A stretch of DNA of 64,000 bases from Gaetbulibacter_B jejuensis (GTDB taxonomy: Bacteria; Bacteroidota; Bacteroidia; Flavobacteriales; Flavobacteriaceae). Below, piece by piece: positions 50,145 through 59,631 of the stretch (positions within the stretch are counted from its first letter, which is position 1; every line of letters begins with the position of its first letter). Both the position numbers and the translations under genes were made by a program. The notes under the pieces were generated by a model. The model searched no databases and was not told where the DNA came from. It saw only the letters and a program-made list of their open reading frames with translations. The stretch covers positions 806,001 through 870,000 of the forward strand of contig NZ_BAAAGF010000001.1 in the NCBI RefSeq assembly GCF_039524015.1. The letters are read 5' to 3'.

Positions 50145-52262
50145 ATGAAATTCAATCTTATCCCATTAATCCTTACAGTCCTTTTCTTTTCTTGTAATCA
50201 AAAGGAAAAACATATTACTGAAGTGACTTCGCCAAATAGTGAAGTGAAAGTAAATTTCAACCTTAATGCTCAGGGACAACCGTTTTACACAGTAATGTTC
50301 AATAACAAAACCGTAGTAGATAGCTCTTACTTAGGGTTTGAGTTTACAAATGCTAAAGCTTTAAAGGATAATTTCAATATTGTAAATACAACAACAAGCA
50401 CGTTCAATGAGACTTGGCAAATGCCTTGGGGAGAACAAGTAGATGTAGTAAACCATTACAATGAATTAAGAGTTGAATTACAAGAAACATCAGAATTAAA
50501 ACGAAAACTAAACCTTGTTTTCAAAGTGTATGACGATGGTATTGGATTTAGGTACGAATTCCCAGAACAAGCTAACTTTAAAGAAGCACTAATTAAGGAT
50601 GAACATACGGAGTTTAACTTAACTGAAGATTACAACACCTTTTGGATTCCTGGAGATTGGGATATTTATGAGCATTTGTATAATACTACAAAGTTATCAG
50701 AGGTTGATGCCTTACAGTTTGCAAACCATAAAAATTTAGCGCAAACGTATATTCCGGAAAATGCTGTAAATACACCAGTTACTATGGTTGGTGCAGATGG
50801 AACACATTTGAGTTTTCACGAAGCAGCTCTGATCGATTATTCTGGTATGACCTTAAAAGTAGATACTAAAAATCTTGATTTAAAGAGCAATTTAGTTGGT
50901 TCAGAAAACACCGATTATAAGGTGAAACGAATGTTACCTTTTGAGACACCTTGGAGAACAATTCAAATCTCAGATAATGCACCAGAGCTTATAGAATCAA
51001 ATTTAACCGTGAATCTAAATGAACCAAATAAACTTGGAGATGTATCTTGGTTTACACCAATGAAGTACACAGGTGTTTGGTGGGAAATGCATTTAGGAAA
51101 ATCCTCTTGGGATTATGGGATGACTCAGAATATGAGTACGTGGACAGATACAGGAGGTGCACACGGAAAACACGGAGCGAATACTGAAAATGTAAAACGT
51201 TTTATAGACTTTTCAGCAAAAAATAACATTGGTGGTGTTTTAGTTGAAGGTTGGAATACAGGTTGGGAACATTGGATTGGTTTTGAAGACCGTGAAGGTG
51301 TGTTCGATTTTGTAACACCTTATCCAGACTATGATTTAGATGAGGTAACACGATATGCCAAAGAAAAAGGTGTAGAAATTATAATGCACCACGAAACCTC
51401 TGCAGCAACAGAAACGTATACTAAGCAACAAGACACAGCCTATGCATTAATGCAAAAATATGGTATGCACTCGGTAAAATCTGGTTATGTTGGTAAGATA
51501 CTCCCTAAAGGTGAATATCATCACGGACAGTATATGGTAAACCACTATAACAGTGCAGCTATAAAAGCGGCAAAATATGAAGTGGCAGTTAACGCACACG
51601 AACCTATTAAAGCAACAGGCTTAAGAAGAACCTATCCTAATATCATTTCTCGCGAAGGTTTAAGAGGACAAGAATTTAATGCTTGGGCAAGCGATGGAGG
51701 TAATCCACCAGAGCACTTACCAATAGTTGCTTTTACAAGAATGTTGTCTGGTCCAATAGATTATACACCAGGAATTTTCAATATTAAGTTTGATGAATAC
51801 AAACCAGACAATCAGGTAAACACTACGATTGCTCAGCAATTAGCATTGTATGTGGTGATTTATAGTCCAATACAAATGGCCGCTGATTTGGTAGAACATT
51901 ACGAAGCCAACCCAGAGCCACTTCAATTTATAAAAGATGTTGGTGTAGATTGGCAACAAACCAAAGTGCTGAATGGTGTGGTTGGCGATTATGTAACCAT
52001 AGCAAGACAAGAGCGTGAAACAGGTAATTGGTTTGTTGGTGGTATTACAGATGAAAATGCAAGAACTTTAGATTTAACTTTCGACTTTTTAGATGAAAAC
52101 CAGAGCTACGAAGCTGTAATTTACAGAGATGGAGATAAAGCACATTGGGATAATAATCCTTTAGACATCATAATTGAAAAAATTGAAGTATCAAAAGGCT
52201 CAAATCTTTCAGTGAAATTAGCAGAAGGAGGCGGTTTTGCGATAAGTATTCTTAAGAAATAA
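50145..52262 (+). CDS. susB: GH97 alpha-glucosidase (SusB-like) lipoprotein
   Basis: 705 aa. Lipobox LFFSC with Cys17. N-terminal beta super-sandwich (about 25-285), (beta/alpha)8 barrel and C-terminal beta domain. Glu417 (MHHETSA), Glu486 (NAHEPIK), Glu504 and Glu510 (REGLRGQE) have the same spacing (69, 18, 6) as the catalytic and calcium-binding Glu of Bacteroides SusB as I remember them, which marks the inverting alpha-glucosidase branch rather than the retaining alpha-galactosidases with Asp nucleophile. It would turn maltooligosaccharides into beta-glucose in the periplasm. It is the last gene of the operon; a strong terminator follows. Confidence 0.92.
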   Translation: MKFNLIPLILTVLFFSCNQKEKHITEVTSPNSEVKVNFNLNAQGQPFYTVMFNNKTVVDSSYLGFEFTNAKALKDNFNIVNTTTSTFNETWQMPWGEQVDVVNHYNELRVELQETSELKRKLNLVFKVYDDGIGFRYEFPEQANFKEALIKDEHTEFNLTEDYNTFWIPGDWDIYEHLYNTTKLSEVDALQFANHKNLAQTYIPENAVNTPVTMVGADGTHLSFHEAALIDYSGMTLKVDTKNLDLKSNLVGSENTDYKVKRMLPFETPWRTIQISDNAPELIESNLTVNLNEPNKLGDVSWFTPMKYTGVWWEMHLGKSSWDYGMTQNMSTWTDTGGAHGKHGANTENVKRFIDFSAKNNIGGVLVEGWNTGWEHWIGFEDREGVFDFVTPYPDYDLDEVTRYAKEKGVEIIMHHETSAATETYTKQQDTAYALMQKYGMHSVKSGYVGKILPKGEYHHGQYMVNHYNSAAIKAAKYEVAVNAHEPIKATGLRRTYPNIISREGLRGQEFNAWASDGGNPPEHLPIVAFTRMLSGPIDYTPGIFNIKFDEYKPDNQVNTTIAQQLALYVVIYSPIQMAADLVEHYEANPEPLQFIKDVGVDWQQTKVLNGVVGDYVTIARQERETGNWFVGGITDENARTLDLTFDFLDENQSYEAVIYRDGDKAHWDNNPLDIIIEKIEVSKGSNLSVKLAEGGGFAISILKK

Positions 52263-52264
52263 AT

Positions 52265-52287
52265 AAAAGCTCCGAAAGGAGCTTTTT
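52265..52287. terminator. Bidirectional terminator after the alpha-glucan operon
   Basis: Nine-base-pair stem AAAAGCTCC / GGAGCTTTT with GAAA loop and T tract. It lies in the 23-bp gap between the convergent GH97 and T9SS type B genes. Confidence 0.85.
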
Positions 52288-55200
52288 ATCTTTTTAGAGT
52301 AAAGTGACCTCTATGAGTTGTTCCGTCAGCACGTTTCACTAAAAACCAATAATCATTGGTTGGCATATTGTTTCCATTATACGTACCATCCCAACCAAAA
52401 TGATTGCCATAAAAAGACGTTAGTATTTTTCCGAATCGATCAAAAATGGTAACTTCTAAACTAGGTTCAGTTTGCGATTCTATGATTTGCCAATAATCGT
52501 TGTAACCATCATTGTTTGGAGTGAAAAAACTTGGATAATTTAATATTGAAACGTCTTCAGTAACAATACCACAATCATTTAAATCTTTAACAAAAACAGT
52601 ATAAGAACCAGCTGGAAGATTATTGAAAACATTTGATTCTTGATAAATAATACCATCCAAAGAAAATACATAATTTCCAGTTCCTGAAACTGAAACAGAA
52701 ATGGAGTTGCTGTTGGCAGTCCAATCAATAGTTTCTATGTTTTCAATAGTTGCGATACTAGAGGTGTAGACTGTGAAATTTTGAATAGCCTCACAACTAT
52801 TGTTACCGTACATATTCTTTACAGTAACCGAATAATTTCCACCTTGGCTTACTGCAATACTTTGAGAAGTTTCTCCAGTAGACCATTCGTAAGCATCATA
52901 ACCTGATGTTGCAGTTAATGTTGTAGTGCTTCCATCGCAAATAGAAATAGTTTGATCGTCATCAACAACAGGAATATCGCCAACTTGAATTTGAAAAGAG
53001 GTAGTTGCATAACAAACATCTAATGTGTTATGAATAACTCTTGTATAGATAGTTTGTGGATTGTTTGTGTTTGTATAGTTGTTAGGTAGTGCATTATCGC
53101 CTGAGTTAGCATCTGCTTGATTGAGATGGTAACTAACGGTGAAATTATTTGGGTTTTGATTACCTAGAATTAATGCATTTTGATCGTTTAAACTAAAGGT
53201 TTCAGAATTGCTATTGGTATCAGTACAGAACAGTAGATTGTCAGGTTGGGTAATATTTACAACTGGTAATAGGTTTTCAATATTTATTACAGTGTTTTCA
53301 ATATTTCCGCAAGCATCTTCAACTTTTATCTCGTAAGTTCCTGCATTTAAATTTAAGAACGTGTTGCTTTCACCATTATCAAATTCAAAAGGCGAAATAA
53401 TACTAAAGTTAAAAGGACCAACGCCAACAACGTCTACAATAGCATCTGATGGTCCGCTACCACCATCGCAACCTAAATTATAAACACCAGAAATAACAAG
53501 GTTTGAAAACACTGAGAAGTTTGCAAAAATATCTAAACAAAAATCGTTAGGGTTTTGGTTGTTGAATGGTTGAAACACCTTAATAAGTCTAAATTCTCCA
53601 GTTAAAAAAATGTTGTAAATGGTTTGCTCATTCAAAATTTGAATGGCTGTAGAGCTATTAGGAATATCACCTTCGGTATATGGACTTCCAGTATTTGGGT
53701 GTCCCCATGTTTCGGTTTCAGGAAAATACCTTTGAAACCAATAGGTTTTTGAAACTACTGAATCGTCAGAATCGTTAATACCAACATCAAAAGAACCACA
53801 GTTTCTGTTTAAAGTATAAGCACTTGGAGTGCTGATGTATGCATTTATGTAAACATTTTCAGTGTATTGAAATCCGCATTCGTCAACTAATTCAAAAGTG
53901 TAATCTCCAGCAGGAAGGTTGTTCATAAAGAAAAAACCTGAGTCAGCTATATTTTCACTTACATCATCAGGAAGTGAAGGTGTATAGTTAGATGGAGCCG
54001 ATGAAATTAAAACTGAAGTAAGGCTACCATGTCCACTAGCAAGACGTAAAGATCCGGTTTCGGTTAAGCAATTTGGTTTTGCTATAACTGATAGTTCTTG
54101 CATTACAAATTCAGGAACAATTGTTTCAATGATGTATTCACTTCCGCAATCATCGATAACTAGTATAGTATAAATTCCACTTCCTAAATTACTTAAACTT
54201 AAAGCACCATTATTGATATTTTCTGAAATATCATCTGGTAAGGTGTTTTCATAAGATACTGGAGCTACAGTTACTGTAGCAGATACAATTTCTCGATCTG
54301 GAATTGAAACATTTATAAAGCCAGAGTCTACCGAACACCCTGTATTGTTAACTACTAGATTTGGCTCTAGAGGAATTTCTTCCAAGAGTAGAGTATGTGT
54401 GCCAGATCTGCCACAAGCATCTATAAGATTTATAGTGTATGTTCCGTAAGGTACAGGGTTTCCTTCTGTTTCGAAAACTACAACATTATTGTTGTAAGGT
54501 CCAGGGTATTCTTCATTGTAAACTGAAGGTATAAAACCTTCAGGAGCTTCAATGAATTCAACTTGATAAGGAGGTAAGAAGTTGTTTACTATAAGGTTTA
54601 AAAATTTTCCGCAGTATGCTTCAGTAGGAAACAACATTACTTTTGGGTTTGGGTCAATTTCATTATCTCTTTCAAAAACATTGTTGCAAGCATCAGTAAT
54701 TGTAATGTTTACTGTAAATGTTTCTTCACCAAAAGTCATAATGCTTTGGCTAATGTTAAACTGTAGCTCAGGTCCTGAGGTCATTTCTTCAACAATTACA
54801 ATTTCAGGAGAGCCATCAGGAGGATAAATTGTATAAGTTATGGTTAGTGGATAAATTATAGGGTTTTCAGGAGGCGCATTGATGCTATTGGTTATTTCTA
54901 TTTCTGAACAAGAGCTATAAACAACTGGAAGTACTGATTGCTCAATAGTAATGTCATTTTCGCCAAGAATTAATGTGTAGGTTTTAGATAGTGCGTTTTC
55001 ACATTCATCATATACGCGTACAACATAAGTTCCTGGTGTTAAATTGGAAAATTCATTTGAGGTTTGTGGTGCAACAGTTATTGGTCCAGAAGTAATTTCA
55101 TACAATGCTGCGTCACCAGATGTTACATTTACAATTAATGTGGCAGTTTGGTTACAGGATGTAGCAGTTGTGTGGCTAATTTCAAAATCCAGTTCGGTAG

Positions 55201-55654
55201 TTAAGTTGTTAATAGTTGCTTCTTGCTCTTGGGTGTTTTCGTCTCCATTTAACGATTGGGTTGCAACCACTTTGTAGTTTCCTGCAAAAAGATTATTAAA
55301 TGAGTTGGTTGATGTTTGAGCAACAGGAGTAGAGTCGTCAGGTAAAATGTAAAGTGTATATGTAATATCAGCTCCTGATGCTGTATTGGAAACTTCCATT
55401 TGTAGAGCACCATTACCAGAACAAGTTTCGTCAATAGGAGTGACGTTTAAGTTGAAGTCTGGTAGTTGCGCGTAGCTAAACGTTGAAAAAAAAAGTAAAA
55501 TAAAGCTAAAAAAGGGCTTCGGTATTTTACTTGAAAATTGAGATGTTATTCCAAACAATTTTGCTCTTAGGTCAATTCGCTTTTTTGTTGAAAGCTGTAA
55601 TGATTTACTTCGAGTTAGTTTAAGTTTTAATTTATGTATTGAGCTACAAGGCAT
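52286..55654 (-). CDS. Large secreted repeat protein with T9SS type B sorting domain
   Basis: 1122 aa. The hydrophobic signal core (KPFFSFILLFFSTFSYA) is at about 45-62 after a long basic N-terminus; no ATG lies nearer, so either the signal peptide is extended or the real start is a non-ATG codon. The body has at least five repeats ending in patterns such as SNLTPGTYVVRVYDECEN, SNLGSGIYTILVIDDCGS, NNLPAGDYTFELVDECGF and NLNAGTYEIKVEDACGN, like SprB-type surface repeats. The end (FFTPNNDGYNDYW, VTIFDRFGKIL, GWDGTYNGNNMPTNDYWF) is a type B sorting domain, linked in Flavobacteriia to surface adhesins and gliding. Direct ligand unknown; it is transcribed alone. Confidence 0.88.
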   Translation of the reverse strand: MPCSSIHKLKLKLTRSKSLQLSTKKRIDLRAKLFGITSQFSSKIPKPFFSFILLFFSTFSYAQLPDFNLNVTPIDETCSGNGALQMEVSNTASGADITYTLYILPDDSTPVAQTSTNSFNNLFAGNYKVVATQSLNGDENTQEQEATINNLTTELDFEISHTTATSCNQTATLIVNVTSGDAALYEITSGPITVAPQTSNEFSNLTPGTYVVRVYDECENALSKTYTLILGENDITIEQSVLPVVYSSCSEIEITNSINAPPENPIIYPLTITYTIYPPDGSPEIVIVEEMTSGPELQFNISQSIMTFGEETFTVNITITDACNNVFERDNEIDPNPKVMLFPTEAYCGKFLNLIVNNFLPPYQVEFIEAPEGFIPSVYNEEYPGPYNNNVVVFETEGNPVPYGTYTINLIDACGRSGTHTLLLEEIPLEPNLVVNNTGCSVDSGFINVSIPDREIVSATVTVAPVSYENTLPDDISENINNGALSLSNLGSGIYTILVIDDCGSEYIIETIVPEFVMQELSVIAKPNCLTETGSLRLASGHGSLTSVLISSAPSNYTPSLPDDVSENIADSGFFFMNNLPAGDYTFELVDECGFQYTENVYINAYISTPSAYTLNRNCGSFDVGINDSDDSVVSKTYWFQRYFPETETWGHPNTGSPYTEGDIPNSSTAIQILNEQTIYNIFLTGEFRLIKVFQPFNNQNPNDFCLDIFANFSVFSNLVISGVYNLGCDGGSGPSDAIVDVVGVGPFNFSIISPFEFDNGESNTFLNLNAGTYEIKVEDACGNIENTVINIENLLPVVNITQPDNLLFCTDTNSNSETFSLNDQNALILGNQNPNNFTVSYHLNQADANSGDNALPNNYTNTNNPQTIYTRVIHNTLDVCYATTSFQIQVGDIPVVDDDQTISICDGSTTTLTATSGYDAYEWSTGETSQSIAVSQGGNYSVTVKNMYGNNSCEAIQNFTVYTSSIATIENIETIDWTANSNSISVSVSGTGNYVFSLDGIIYQESNVFNNLPAGSYTVFVKDLNDCGIVTEDVSILNYPSFFTPNNDGYNDYWQIIESQTEPSLEVTIFDRFGKILTSFYGNHFGWDGTYNGNNMPTNDYWFLVKRADGTTHRGHFTLKR

Positions 55655-55812
55655 TATTGTTTGTAATGAATACTATCAAATATAATATTAAAACAGTTTA
55701 ATTGCCTCTTTTCCCCATCATTAAACAGAAATAATCGTTATTTTAAACATGTTTTTCTGTTGAGTCATTATGTTATTTAATCAATAAAATTACGACCAAT
55801 CTATTTTATTCG

Positions 55813-55820
55813 TAAATTTG
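55813..55820 (+). promoter_or_regulatory. -7 box of the GAF-domain gene
   Basis: TAAATTTG matches TAnnTTTG and ends 9 bp before the ATG at 55830, so the leader would be only a few bases. The TTG within this box is in frame with the gene but is far more likely promoter than start codon. Confidence 0.6.
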
Positions 55821-55829
55821 CAGCACACT

Positions 55830-58205
55830 ATGAAGCATTTTGATCCTAATACACAATTGCCTTTTGAGCTTAAGATAAGCTTTGATAAGTTGCTCAAATA
55901 TTACGAAGATTTGAAGCAAACAGGAGATGATTTTGAAAAAGCCAAAGCAGAAAGAATACTTAGGTTACAAGAACCTCATAGTATATTGAGAGATGGCTTT
56001 GATGATGAATCAACCTTGAAAGAGCATCAAGAACTGATTACTACAATTTTACAAGATACTTTTAGTGACGCTTTAACTAATAACGAAATTAAAGCAGTTT
56101 CATTACCATTTCAGAATATTATTTTTAACTCTTCTGAGCGTTTCAAGAAAATAGTAAAAGCTGCAGGTGATGGCTTTGAACTTAAAATTAAAAACCTTCC
56201 TGAAAGTGATTTGTACATTATTGCGTGTACTATTATTTTGAATCTTCATTATGGTTACGATTTAAGCTTTAAACGTCCATTTTTATACGAAATACCTGAT
56301 GAAAAAGGAGTGATGAGGTATTATAAGATTTTGTATAATGCCGATTTTACCGAAGTTGTACCAAAAAAGAATGCTCCTAAAGTCACTCAAGACGATTACG
56401 AAGAATTACTAGATAATTTTGATAATCTCGATTTGTGGAAAGAAAAGTTTCCACCTAATAGTTATGAGTTTAAAGGGTTTGTTATTTCTAACATGTTTGA
56501 TGTTACTGATGACCAATCTATTTCCAATATAAAATCTACACTTATAGGAGAAGCCAAACGTAAGGATAAAAGCTTTATGAGCGATTTCCAGAATATCTTT
56601 AGTTCTTTCTTAGGAATTAAAGATTTAAAAGTTGGTTTTTCTATTTATAATAAAGAAGATGATAGTTTTGAACGAGTTTATGGAGAAGGTATTGAGAGTT
56701 TTCTTTTATGTGATCAAGATCATTTAAGTTGTAAAAATGCACTTTGTGATTGGTCTTATGATTTAATCATAAACCAAAAGCAATTTTTTTCGGTATCTAA
56801 TGTAGAAAAATCGTGTGTAGATAAAGAAGAAATGCCTCATGTTTCTATTTTAAACAAACAAGGTATTAAAAGTGCTATTTTAGCTCCAATTGCTGATAAA
56901 GATGAAGTATTGGGGGTTCTTGAAATAGCTTCAGAAAAACCACATGTACTTAATAGCATTGTAGCTAACAAGCTAATCGATGTAATGCCATTTATAGTGT
57001 CTTCGGTTAAACGATCTAAGCGCGAAGAAGAAAACTTAATAGAGGCAGTTATACAACAAGAATGCACATCTATACATCCTAGTGTGTCGTGGAAATTTAA
57101 AAAAGCTGCAAAGCAATTTTTAATTGATCAGCACAATAATGATGGAAATGCAATGTTTCAAAAAATTTCTTTTGAAAAAGTATATCCACTTTTTGGGCAA
57201 ATTGATGTAAAAGGATCATCAGAAGCCAGAAATTTAACTACTCAAAAAGATTTATTGCTTCAACTGTCTTTTGCTAATAAAATTCTTGAAGATATTCCTG
57301 AGCATTTAAATATGCCTATCTATGACCAAGTAAGATTTCAAATTGATTCTTATATTAAAGAAATTGAGACCGATTTTAAAGTTGATAGTGAGCAACAAAT
57401 AGCTGCGTTTTTCCATAAAGAATTAGACGCTTTATTTAAGTTTTTACTAGCTAAACATTCTGAATTAAAAGAAAGTATAGAAGACTACTTTAGTAAAATT
57501 GATTCCAACTTAGGGATGATTTATTACTACAGAAAAAACTATGACGATACCATTGCGCTTATCAATAAAAAAATGTCTAGTATGCTGGACGAAAAACAAG
57601 TTGATGCGCAACAAATGTACCCACACTTTTTTGAGCGTTATAAAACCGATGGAGTTGAGCATAATATGTATATAGGAGAAGCGATTACAAAAGAAGATAG
57701 CTTTGATAATATATACTTGTACAACCTAAGGTTATGGCAGCTTCAGGTAATGTGCGAAATGGAAAATGAATTTTACAACAATCAGCACGAGTATCCAATG
57801 TCTTTAGACGTTACTTCAATGATTTTAGTGTTTAATCAACCATTGTCTATAAGATTTAGAATGGATGAAAAACGTTTTGATGTAGATGGTACTTACAATG
57901 CAAGATATGAAGTTGTAAAAAAACGTGTGGACAAAGCTTTTGTTAAAGGAACTACTGATAGAATTACACACAAAGGAAAAATTACTATAGTATATTCTCA
58001 AAAAGAAGATGAGCAAGAATACATGCGTTATGTAAAGTTCTTGCAATCTAAGCACGTACTTGGTGATGAGGTCGAAATTTTAGAGCTAGAAGACCTACAA
58101 AGTGTTACTGGTTTAAGAGCTATAAGAGCCAGTATCTTATACACTGATAAAGAGGATCAAAAATTCTACACCTATGACGATTTAATGGCAACACTTAAGC
58201 AGTAA
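55830..58205 (+). CDS. Large GAF-domain protein of unknown role
   Basis: 791 aa from ATG at 55830; an in-frame TTG at 55818 is inside the -7 box and is rejected as start. There is no signal peptide. A GAF-like region lies at about 240-395 (LKVGFSIYNKEDDSFERVYGEG; IKSAILAPIADKDEVLGVLEIA), with a Cys-rich stretch in it (CDQDHLSCKNALC) that could bind metal or a cofactor. The flanking regions (1-230 and 400-791) are helical and not recognised. The segment DRITHKGKITIVYSQKEDEQEY near the end is typical of long conserved flavobacterial GAF proteins. Signal sensing is inferred. Its 3' end overlaps the convergent HD-PycTM gene by 11 bp. Confidence 0.75.
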   Translation: MKHFDPNTQLPFELKISFDKLLKYYEDLKQTGDDFEKAKAERILRLQEPHSILRDGFDDESTLKEHQELITTILQDTFSDALTNNEIKAVSLPFQNIIFNSSERFKKIVKAAGDGFELKIKNLPESDLYIIACTIILNLHYGYDLSFKRPFLYEIPDEKGVMRYYKILYNADFTEVVPKKNAPKVTQDDYEELLDNFDNLDLWKEKFPPNSYEFKGFVISNMFDVTDDQSISNIKSTLIGEAKRKDKSFMSDFQNIFSSFLGIKDLKVGFSIYNKEDDSFERVYGEGIESFLLCDQDHLSCKNALCDWSYDLIINQKQFFSVSNVEKSCVDKEEMPHVSILNKQGIKSAILAPIADKDEVLGVLEIASEKPHVLNSIVANKLIDVMPFIVSSVKRSKREEENLIEAVIQQECTSIHPSVSWKFKKAAKQFLIDQHNNDGNAMFQKISFEKVYPLFGQIDVKGSSEARNLTTQKDLLLQLSFANKILEDIPEHLNMPIYDQVRFQIDSYIKEIETDFKVDSEQQIAAFFHKELDALFKFLLAKHSELKESIEDYFSKIDSNLGMIYYYRKNYDDTIALINKKMSSMLDEKQVDAQQMYPHFFERYKTDGVEHNMYIGEAITKEDSFDNIYLYNLRLWQLQVMCEMENEFYNNQHEYPMSLDVTSMILVFNQPLSIRFRMDEKRFDVDGTYNARYEVVKKRVDKAFVKGTTDRITHKGKITIVYSQKEDEQEYMRYVKFLQSKHVLGDEVEILELEDLQSVTGLRAIRASILYTDKEDQKFYTYDDLMATLKQ

Positions 58206-59478
58206 TATAAAAAGAATCACTGCTTTTTGTTGAAGTTTTTGGGTTTAGTTTATACTCGTTTTTAGTAATCACATCTTTAATGTCTTTCTTTGGGTGTTGA
58301 GCTTTAAAAGATACCGCAAAAGCAATCACAGATATTACCATTCCAGCCATAAAAATAGTATAGGTTAAACGCAAAATCCTGTATTTTCGGTCTAAAACTT
58401 TACCAAGAAAGTACAAGTCTTTGGTTAAAGAACTGTACACGTAATCTTTGTCTTTTAAAAGCTCACTAATTGCCCATTGGTACTCACTTAACTCCATTTT
58501 ATGAAAGTTTCCAAAAAAGGTTAAATTCACTTTTTTGTTCTTAACATCTTCTTTGGTAAACTCACCACTGGTAATATTTGGTCTTGTAGCAATTATTGAT
58601 AAAATCATCGAAACCACACTAGAAACAGTAAATATTAATGTAGGTACTATTAAATAGCTATTTGAAGGAGAATCAAGCTTTGACATTAGGTTAGAAAGTA
58701 CCAAAGAAATAATAATAGCATTAACCGAAAGTAATATGTTGGCTTTAGTATCCGCAATGTCACTAAGTTTTATGTGGTTTCTTAATGCAACTCTATAAAA
58801 AGTTTGAATACCACGTTCAGGACTTTCGTTTTTATACTGTGCTTTATACTTTGCCTTTATTTTTTCTTTATTGGCTTTTTCTTTATTCTTCTTTTTCTTT
58901 TTTATCAGTTTAGCAAGGTTTTCTTCTTTTTGTCTTTGCCAATTTTTTAAAGCATAATCAGTATAAAACTCATGCTTTTCGGTAAGTACTTTTATGTTTT
59001 CTTCAAGCCATTCGCTAGGTGAAAACTTGCAAACACCTTGTATTTCCATTTCCTTTCTTAAAAACTCACTGGCTTCATTAAAATATTTTTTACCAAAATG
59101 CGAAGCATCAGCATCCCTTATAATTTTGCCTAGTTTAGTTTTAGGAGTGTCTTTAAACTTTGTAGCCATAATGCACTCACTAACCGAAGCTATCAAGTCA
59201 TCACTTGCATCATTATCTTTTAGAAATTTTGAAGCTATTTTTACACTCTCTTCTTCATGACCCTCTCTAAGCTTGGTGTAACCTGTATCATGAAATAAAA
59301 CAGCAAGTTCTAAAATTTCAGAATCTTCTTTGTTAACTTCAGAGTTTTCAAGAATCTCTCTTAAGCTTCTTAGTACACGTTCGGTATGTGTATAATTATG
59401 GTAAAGAAACGTTTGGTCAAGGTCATTTTTAAAAAGATCAAAAACAAACTTTTCAGCATTTTCAACTAGTTTAGACAT
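58195..59478 (-). CDS. HD-domain protein fused to a PycTM/DUF5706-like membrane module
   Basis: 427 aa. Residues 1-165 form an HD phosphohydrolase domain: His31 (HNYTHTERVL), His63-Asp64 (VLFHDTGYTK), HEEES and Asp122/124 (IIRDADASHFG). A Lys-rich linker (about 185-215) leads to YRVALRNHIKLSDIADTKANILLSVNAIIISLVLS and helices at about 244-264, 276-296 and 371-392, which match the DUF5706 module known as the PycTM effector domain of Pycsar anti-phage systems. HD domains hydrolyse phosphoesters, often nucleotides. No cyclase gene is adjacent, so a defence role is not shown; a housekeeping nucleotide-sensing membrane protein is equally possible. Transcription is divergent from msrB. Confidence 0.82.
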   Translation of the reverse strand: MSKLVENAEKFVFDLFKNDLDQTFLYHNYTHTERVLRSLREILENSEVNKEDSEILELAVLFHDTGYTKLREGHEEESVKIASKFLKDNDASDDLIASVSECIMATKFKDTPKTKLGKIIRDADASHFGKKYFNEASEFLRKEMEIQGVCKFSPSEWLEENIKVLTEKHEFYTDYALKNWQRQKEENLAKLIKKKKKNKEKANKEKIKAKYKAQYKNESPERGIQTFYRVALRNHIKLSDIADTKANILLSVNAIIISLVLSNLMSKLDSPSNSYLIVPTLIFTVSSVVSMILSIIATRPNITSGEFTKEDVKNKKVNLTFFGNFHKMELSEYQWAISELLKDKDYVYSSLTKDLYFLGKVLDRKYRILRLTYTIFMAGMVISVIAFAVSFKAQHPKKDIKDVITKNEYKLNPKTSTKSSDSFYITA

Positions 59479-59579
59479 AAATCTTGTTTAAATTTATAGA
59501 ATACAAAGTACTAAAAAAAAACGAAAAACAGCAGACTGCTTTTACGCTTTGATTGTAAGTAAAATAGAAGCATGTCGAC

Positions 59580-59587
59580 TAATTTTG
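59580..59587 (+). promoter_or_regulatory. Possible -7 box of msrB-msrA-selO
   Basis: TAATTTTG fits TAnnTTTG, 44 bp before the msrB ATG. The nearest TTG (59553-59555) is 24 bp upstream, a little farther than usual. Confidence 0.45.
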
Positions 59588-59631
59588 AACACATTTTTTT
59601 CAGTTTTAATTAATAAAAGAAAGGACAACAT

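Noticed and set aside
55818..55829. TTG as start of the GAF gene
   Set aside because: The TTG is the end of an exact TAnnTTTG promoter box, and a good ATG follows at 55830.
58195..59478. A complete Pycsar anti-phage system
   Set aside because: No nucleotide cyclase gene is adjacent and the neighbours are housekeeping-like.
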